The position numbers were made by a program, and so were the translations under genes. From the NCBI GenBank assembly GCA_937892025.1, contig CALAVA010000115.1, forward strand, positions 1 to 22,635: 22,635 bases of DNA, given 5' to 3'. This document shows, piece after piece, positions 19,057 through 22,635 of the stretch (position 1 is its first letter; every line of letters starts with the position of its first letter). This DNA comes from an uncultured Bacteroidales bacterium (lineage in GTDB: Bacteria; Bacteroidota; Bacteroidia; Bacteroidales; WCHB1-69). The notes beneath the pieces were generated by a model, which ran no database searches, was not told where the DNA came from, and saw only the letters and a list, made by a program, of their open reading frames with translations.

Positions 19057-20292
19057 ATGACAATTGAAGAACTTAGAAATAGCGGAATGATTGCGTTTGA
19101 GTACATTAGAGGCTCACACGCTTATGGGCTTAACACCCCGACATCTGATGAAGACCGTGGCGGCGTTTTCATTTGCCCAAAAGAAATGCTTTACGGACTT
19201 AGAGGTAGCTATATTGAACAAGTTGCCGATGAAAAAAATGACACAGTATTCTATGAATTTGGAAGATGGGTTGAACTTCTTCTAAAGTCAAATCCTACTG
19301 CAATGGAATCTCTTTTCATTCCAAAGCGCTGTATTGTAGGTGAAGTACATCCTATGGTTCAATATATTATTGACCATAGAGATATGTTTCTTTCAAAAGA
19401 ATGTTTTAAAACTCTTACTGGCTATGCAGTTTCGCAAATCGGTAAGGCTAGGGGTTTAAACAAGAAAATCGTTAATCCGATAACAGAAAGAAAAGATGTC
19501 CTTGATTTTTGTTATACATTTAAAGGGCAGGGTTCTCAGCCAATGAAAGAATGGCTTAAAGAGAATAACCTTGACCAAAAATATTGCGGTCTTGTCAATA
19601 TCCAAAATATGAATTGCGCATATGGCGTTTATTACGATTTTGCTGCATATTTCAAATTTGAATTTGCTAACAAAGGTCTTTACAACATTGAAGATTTTGA
19701 ACAATGGTGTTTTGACATGGGATATTGTAACGGAAACAAATTCTATGGCACAGATACTTCAAATGCACTTAGAATTGATGCTAAAAGGGTTATTGAAAAG
19801 AAATTTTACAAATATCCTGGTATTGTAAACCCTGATAACATTGATGAGTCAAACGATGTAAGGCTTTGTTCAATTCCGAAATACGAAACTCCTATTTGTA
19901 CAATGACATACAACAAAGATGGTTATGTTGCTCATTGCCGTGAATATAAGGAATATAAGGAATGGGAAGAAAAGAGAAACCCAGAAAGATATAGAAGCAA
20001 TCTTGGCCAAAACTATGATGGTAAAAATATGTGCCATTGTATGAGGCTTACAAGGATGGGAAAAGAACTTGCTCTTGGACAGGGATTTAACGTTGAACGT
20101 ACTTACGACCGTGATTATCTTCTTTCAATCAAGAACCATGAACTTGAATACGAAGAAATCATGACCCAAGCCAATAAGGAAAAGGAAGAAATGGAAGAAG
20201 CAATTAAACATTGTACTCTTCCTGATAAACCTGACTATGAAGTAATTAATAATCTTTTAATAGAAGCAAGAATTAAATATTATCAATTTTAG
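19057..20292 (+). CDS. RlaP-like nucleotidyltransferase (RNA repair pathway polymerase-beta family)
   Basis: A 411-residue protein. The N-terminal Pol-beta nucleotidyltransferase signature is clear: FEYIRGSHAYGLNTPTSDED (residues 14-33), with Gly19-Ser20 and metal-binding Asp31-x-Asp33, followed by VFYEFGRWVELLLKSNPTAM, the 'E-x-x-K/R-x-x-x-L...NP' stretch typical of RlaP/PF10127-type proteins. Residues 110-220 hold a Tyr/Lys-rich region and the C-terminus is a long Glu/Lys helix (EIMTQANKEKEEMEEAIKHC). Bacterial RlaP genes are found next to RNA ligases and Pnk-like enzymes, hence the name RNA-ligase-associated polymerase; the exact substrate is not settled. Here it is 3 nt after the CCA-type gene, in the same operon, supporting a shared role. 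No RNA ligase is in the window. Confidence 0.85.
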   Translation: MTIEELRNSGMIAFEYIRGSHAYGLNTPTSDEDRGGVFICPKEMLYGLRGSYIEQVADEKNDTVFYEFGRWVELLLKSNPTAMESLFIPKRCIVGEVHPMVQYIIDHRDMFLSKECFKTLTGYAVSQIGKARGLNKKIVNPITERKDVLDFCYTFKGQGSQPMKEWLKENNLDQKYCGLVNIQNMNCAYGVYYDFAAYFKFEFANKGLYNIEDFEQWCFDMGYCNGNKFYGTDTSNALRIDAKRVIEKKFYKYPGIVNPDNIDESNDVRLCSIPKYETPICTMTYNKDGYVAHCREYKEYKEWEEKRNPERYRSNLGQNYDGKNMCHCMRLTRMGKELALGQGFNVERTYDRDYLLSIKNHELEYEEIMTQANKEKEEMEEAIKHCTLPDKPDYEVINNLLIEARIKYYQF

Positions 20293-20312
20293 GAATTTTT
20301 TTAAAAAAATTG

Positions 20313-20320
20313 TATATTTG
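20313..20320 (+). promoter_or_regulatory. Candidate -7 box TATATTTG for the 20356 gene
   Basis: An exact match to Bacteroidota TAnnTTTG, 35 nt before the ATG at 20356, in the A/T-rich gap after the RlaP-like stop. No clear TTTG lies 19-20 nt upstream, so it is weaker than the other promoters. I see no terminator in the gap, so readthrough from the repair operon is possible. Confidence 0.4.
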
Positions 20321-20355
20321 CATAGAATAATAATTTTTAATAAGCGATAATTATC

Positions 20356-21303
20356 ATGGATAAACAAATTAATTTAACTTTATTTAACGAGGTAAATTCC
20401 AACGATAATGGAAGAATATATCAGTCAGAGGCATTAGAAAATGCTGTTGAAGATTTTAAATTTGAATTAAGCAATGATGAAGATTTAACTGAAGAAAATT
20501 ACGATATGGATGAAATCCTATACGAAAACGAAGATTTGGTTGTTGCAAAAAAACTCAACAATTCAAATATTATAAAGAATTTTTCATATGACCAAACAGA
20601 AATTCTTCACAACATTGGCATACTTTATAATAATGGTTCTGACCAATTTGATGCTGACATGACAGCAAGTTCACTTGGATTTTACAATAAAGGCCGTGGA
20701 TATGCTTATAGTATTCCTGAGCCTAAAATCCTTATGGATGTTTGCCCGACAAGAGAAGATATTATTGAAATACAAAAATGGGGTCCTCTACCTCTTGAAG
20801 ATAATTCAATCCATTCATTGGTTATTGACCTTCCATTCGTTATTTCACCACAAAACGCTCCATCTGCCGTATCAAATAAAGAGGGCGCAAGTTTAATTTA
20901 CAAACGATTTTCAGCGTATTATCCTGTTGATAACCTATATCTTTCATATTATCATTGGTTATCTGAGGCAAATCGTGTACTTGAGGAAAACGGAATCTGT
21001 ATCTTCAAATGCCAATCAATGATTTCAGGCGGAATAAGACACAATGTTGAAGAATTCAGTTTTATGGCATCTCAAAGACTTGGATTTAAAATGGTTGATA
21101 AGTTTACGCTTCTTGCAAAAGCAAGATTGATTTCTCCTGGCAAGTATAAATCAGGACAAGTACATTCAAGAAGTTATACATCAATGTTTTTGGTGTTTGT
21201 AAAATCATCAAAAACAAAATCAAAGGAATTTAATTACGAACAATTGCTTGATAGATGTTTAAAAGAAGAAAACGAGCATTATATCAATGTAGTTGAAAAA
21301 TAA
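20356..21303 (+). CDS. SAM-dependent methyltransferase-like protein with altered motif IV
   Basis: A 315-residue protein. After a ~75-residue acidic N-terminus, residues 77-113 (FSYDQTEILHNIGILYNNGS, then FDADMTASSLGFYNKG) match the opening seen in a family of phage DNA methyltransferases, 'T-x-x-x-L-x-x-I-x-x-LY...D-x-T-x-G-x-FY'. The region SLVIDLPFVISPQ (154-166) lines up with catalytic motif IV (D/N-P-P-F/Y), but reads Asp-Leu-Pro-Phe. A later helix (YLSYYHWLSEANRVLEENGI) and strand (CIFKCQ) fit a Rossmann-like methyltransferase core. The Pro-to-Leu change may alter activity or specificity. DNA is the usual substrate in this family; an RNA target cannot be excluded, given the neighbours. 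It ends at a bidirectional terminator. Start codon is the first ATG of the frame. Confidence 0.6.
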   Translation: MDKQINLTLFNEVNSNDNGRIYQSEALENAVEDFKFELSNDEDLTEENYDMDEILYENEDLVVAKKLNNSNIIKNFSYDQTEILHNIGILYNNGSDQFDADMTASSLGFYNKGRGYAYSIPEPKILMDVCPTREDIIEIQKWGPLPLEDNSIHSLVIDLPFVISPQNAPSAVSNKEGASLIYKRFSAYYPVDNLYLSYYHWLSEANRVLEENGICIFKCQSMISGGIRHNVEEFSFMASQRLGFKMVDKFTLLAKARLISPGKYKSGQVHSRSYTSMFLVFVKSSKTKSKEFNYEQLLDRCLKEENEHYINVVEK

Positions 21304-21330
21304 AAGGGAGGCTTAAAACCTCCCTTTTTT
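21302..21330. terminator. Bidirectional terminator between methyltransferase and tail fibre
   Basis: AAAAGGGAGG (21302-21311) pairs with CCTCCCTTTT (21319-21328) around a 7-nt loop. A and T flanks provide T tails on both strands, so it ends the plus-strand gene at 21303 and the minus-strand gene at 21334. Confidence 0.85.
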
Positions 21331-21333
21331 CGT

Positions 21334-22635
21334 TTATATTCCAAGTTTTTCTTCTATTAGTTTTATTCTTTCTTTCAACTCTAAATTTTCTTTATAAAGT
21401 TTGTCAATTGCGGCAAGTGCTATGATTGAAAGTTTTGCGTAGTCCACGTTCAACTTGCCATTAGAATCTTCAGAAACAAGTTCAGGATAGCATTTCATAA
21501 CATCTTGTGCTGAAGTACCAATGTTTAGTTTATTAGTCTTATCATCGTTCCACACAAAATATTTCTTTGGAATGTTCAGCAACTTATCAAAATCTACTTT
21601 AACATCACTACCGAATGTTTTAAATCTTTCGTCTGAGGTCTCATAAAATCCAAATGTCGAATTAACCCTTGATGTAATAAAGTTAACGTTATATACGCCT
21701 GAGCCAGAGTCTTTGTTTATATAATATAAATTACTTGAAGTCCAAGCACTTGTTGCTGAATTTACACTTGTTGGTGATAATAAGAATGGTATACGAATAT
21801 CATTATCTTTAAGATAATCAGAATCTTCATGATAAACAGTATTGGAACTTGTTGTGTATATTGTATTTAAAGCTCCTGAAATTTCGTGACGGACAAAACA
21901 CTTATTTGCTATTTCGCAATTATTATATACCAAATCGTTATAATATCCGTATGACTCTATTTGCACTGTCCTTCCATATGGACTTCCAGAAGGATAAAAT
22001 GTAACACCTGCACTATCTAGACTAAACCCATAATCATTAACGCTTATTTCTCTAAGTCCATATTCACCTTCTTCGATTTCATAAACCTCATATATTTTTC
22101 CATCATATGTTGATTTAAGAATATCACCAACTTCTACACTTTGACTAGAATTTTGTCCTGTTAAAATTTCTTTATCAGTAGAAATCAAATTTCTATCAAT
22201 TGTTAATTCTTCTGGCGTATCTACATAATATGTGGCACCATTTATATGTAATCCAATATAGATACCACTTATGTCATATGTCATTATTGGCAAACTGAAT
22301 ACTTGTGATTCAGGTAGATTCTCATTTGTGTTAAGTATTTTAGAAGAATATACACTTTTAACAAGTTCATTTCCTTCATAAGTAAAAGCATATCCACTTG
22401 TTGTATATCCAGACAAACTATATCCGTTCATAGCCGATACTGTGAGTGGATATAATGTTCTCATTGATTGTTCGTTTATGTGAGCAATTTCATTACCACG
22501 TGGTCCTTGGTTGCCTTGATATCCCATTAAACCTTGATAACCTTGGTTACCTTGTGGGCCTTGTATTCCTTGGTAGCCTTGATAACCTATTGGCCCTTGG
22601 TCACCTCGTGGGCCTTGTATTCCTTGGTAGCCTTG
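21334..22635 (-). CDS. Tail fibre C-terminal part with collagen-like repeats and S74 chaperone (5' end outside window)
   Basis: The frame is open to the right edge, so 433 residues are visible and the N-terminus is missing; a Met at 22527 is internal, because Gly-x-x repeats continue upstream of it. Order from the edge: collagen-like GXY tract (about 48 residues: QGYQGIQGPRG...), a beta-rich receptor-binding-like middle with many Tyr/Ser/Gly strands, and the S74 intramolecular chaperone at the end. In the last, SDERFK (Ser then Lys five residues on) is the self-cleavage dyad pattern; it is followed by TSAQDVMKCYPELV, VDYAKLSIIALAAIDKL and a coiled coil (KENLELKERIKLIEEKLGI). The chaperone trimerises the fibre and then cuts itself off. 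The middle domain likely binds the host surface. It is the last gene before the terminator. Confidence 0.88.
   Translation of the reverse strand, partial: QGYQGIQGPRGDQGPIGYQGYQGIQGPQGNQGYQGLMGYQGNQGPRGNEIAHINEQSMRTLYPLTVSAMNGYSLSGYTTSGYAFTYEGNELVKSVYSSKILNTNENLPESQVFSLPIMTYDISGIYIGLHINGATYYVDTPEELTIDRNLISTDKEILTGQNSSQSVEVGDILKSTYDGKIYEVYEIEEGEYGLREISVNDYGFSLDSAGVTFYPSGSPYGRTVQIESYGYYNDLVYNNCEIANKCFVRHEISGALNTIYTTSSNTVYHEDSDYLKDNDIRIPFLLSPTSVNSATSAWTSSNLYYINKDSGSGVYNVNFITSRVNSTFGFYETSDERFKTFGSDVKVDFDKLLNIPKKYFVWNDDKTNKLNIGTSAQDVMKCYPELVSEDSNGKLNVDYAKLSIIALAAIDKLYKENLELKERIKLIEEKLGI
22492..22635 (-). repeat. Collagen-like GXY coding repeats (54-bp period)
   Basis: A 28-nt segment is identical at 22554-22581 and 22608-22635, 54 nt (18 residues) apart, within a run of 9-nt Gly-x-x units. 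Such tracts change length by slippage and recombination. The repeat continues past the window edge. Confidence 0.85.

Noticed and set aside
22528..22635. Taking the Met at 22527 as the tail-fibre start
   Set aside because: The frame stays open to the window edge and encodes further Gly-x-x repeats, so that Met is internal and the gene is partial.

Overview
The window is part of a tailed-phage (Caudoviricetes) genome, or an integrated copy, from a host that is probably a member of the Bacteroidota. It is AT-rich. It carries a T4-type large terminase and a gp20-type portal, a tail-fibre gene with collagen-like repeats and an S74 auto-processing domain, and intergenic promoters of Bacteroidota type (TTTG, 19-20 nt, TATATTWW). 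Together these suggest a large myovirus-like phage; nothing in the window fixes a species.

Layout. (1) 111-1763, minus: a virion structural protein. (2) 1884-2003, plus: a candidate small RNA. (3) 2051-3893, plus: three genes, the last with an HExxH metallopeptidase motif. (4) 3911-14083, minus: the head block, read right to left: terminase, a broken endonuclease gene, a neck-like protein, an inverted-repeat-flanked single-gene cassette, a possible ADP-ribosyltransferase-fold protein, the portal, a helical protein, a peptidoglycan-hydrolase-like protein and a small protein. Four of these share a short N-terminal signature ([LI]-[TNS]-E, then an amphipathic I/L-x-x-I/L/M-V-x-E helix) that resembles the capsid-targeting and cleavage tags of T4 internal head proteins. 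(5) 14180-21303, plus: the nucleic-acid block: two methyltransferase-like genes at its edges, small hypothetical and decayed genes, and an RNA end-healing/repair island between them (HD-Pnk kinase/phosphoesterase, 2H cyclic phosphodiesterase, CCA-adding-type nucleotidyltransferase, RlaP-like nucleotidyltransferase). (6) 21334-22635, minus: the C-terminal part of a tail fibre running off the right edge.

How it may work together. The plus-strand block uses host-type promoters and probably acts early: the methyltransferases could protect phage DNA, and the repair island could heal RNA (probably tRNA) cut by host anticodon nucleases. The minus-strand block builds the head and may load tagged effector proteins into it. 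A second recurrent motif, AACTATTTATA, lies 13-63 nt upstream of several genes in their own orientation and is a candidate phage-specific promoter.

The two most interesting items are the RNA repair island, whose 2H gene has an in-frame TAA, and the set of tagged putative head-packaged proteins. No tRNA, rRNA or CRISPR array was seen. Bases 1-110 hold nothing I can support.
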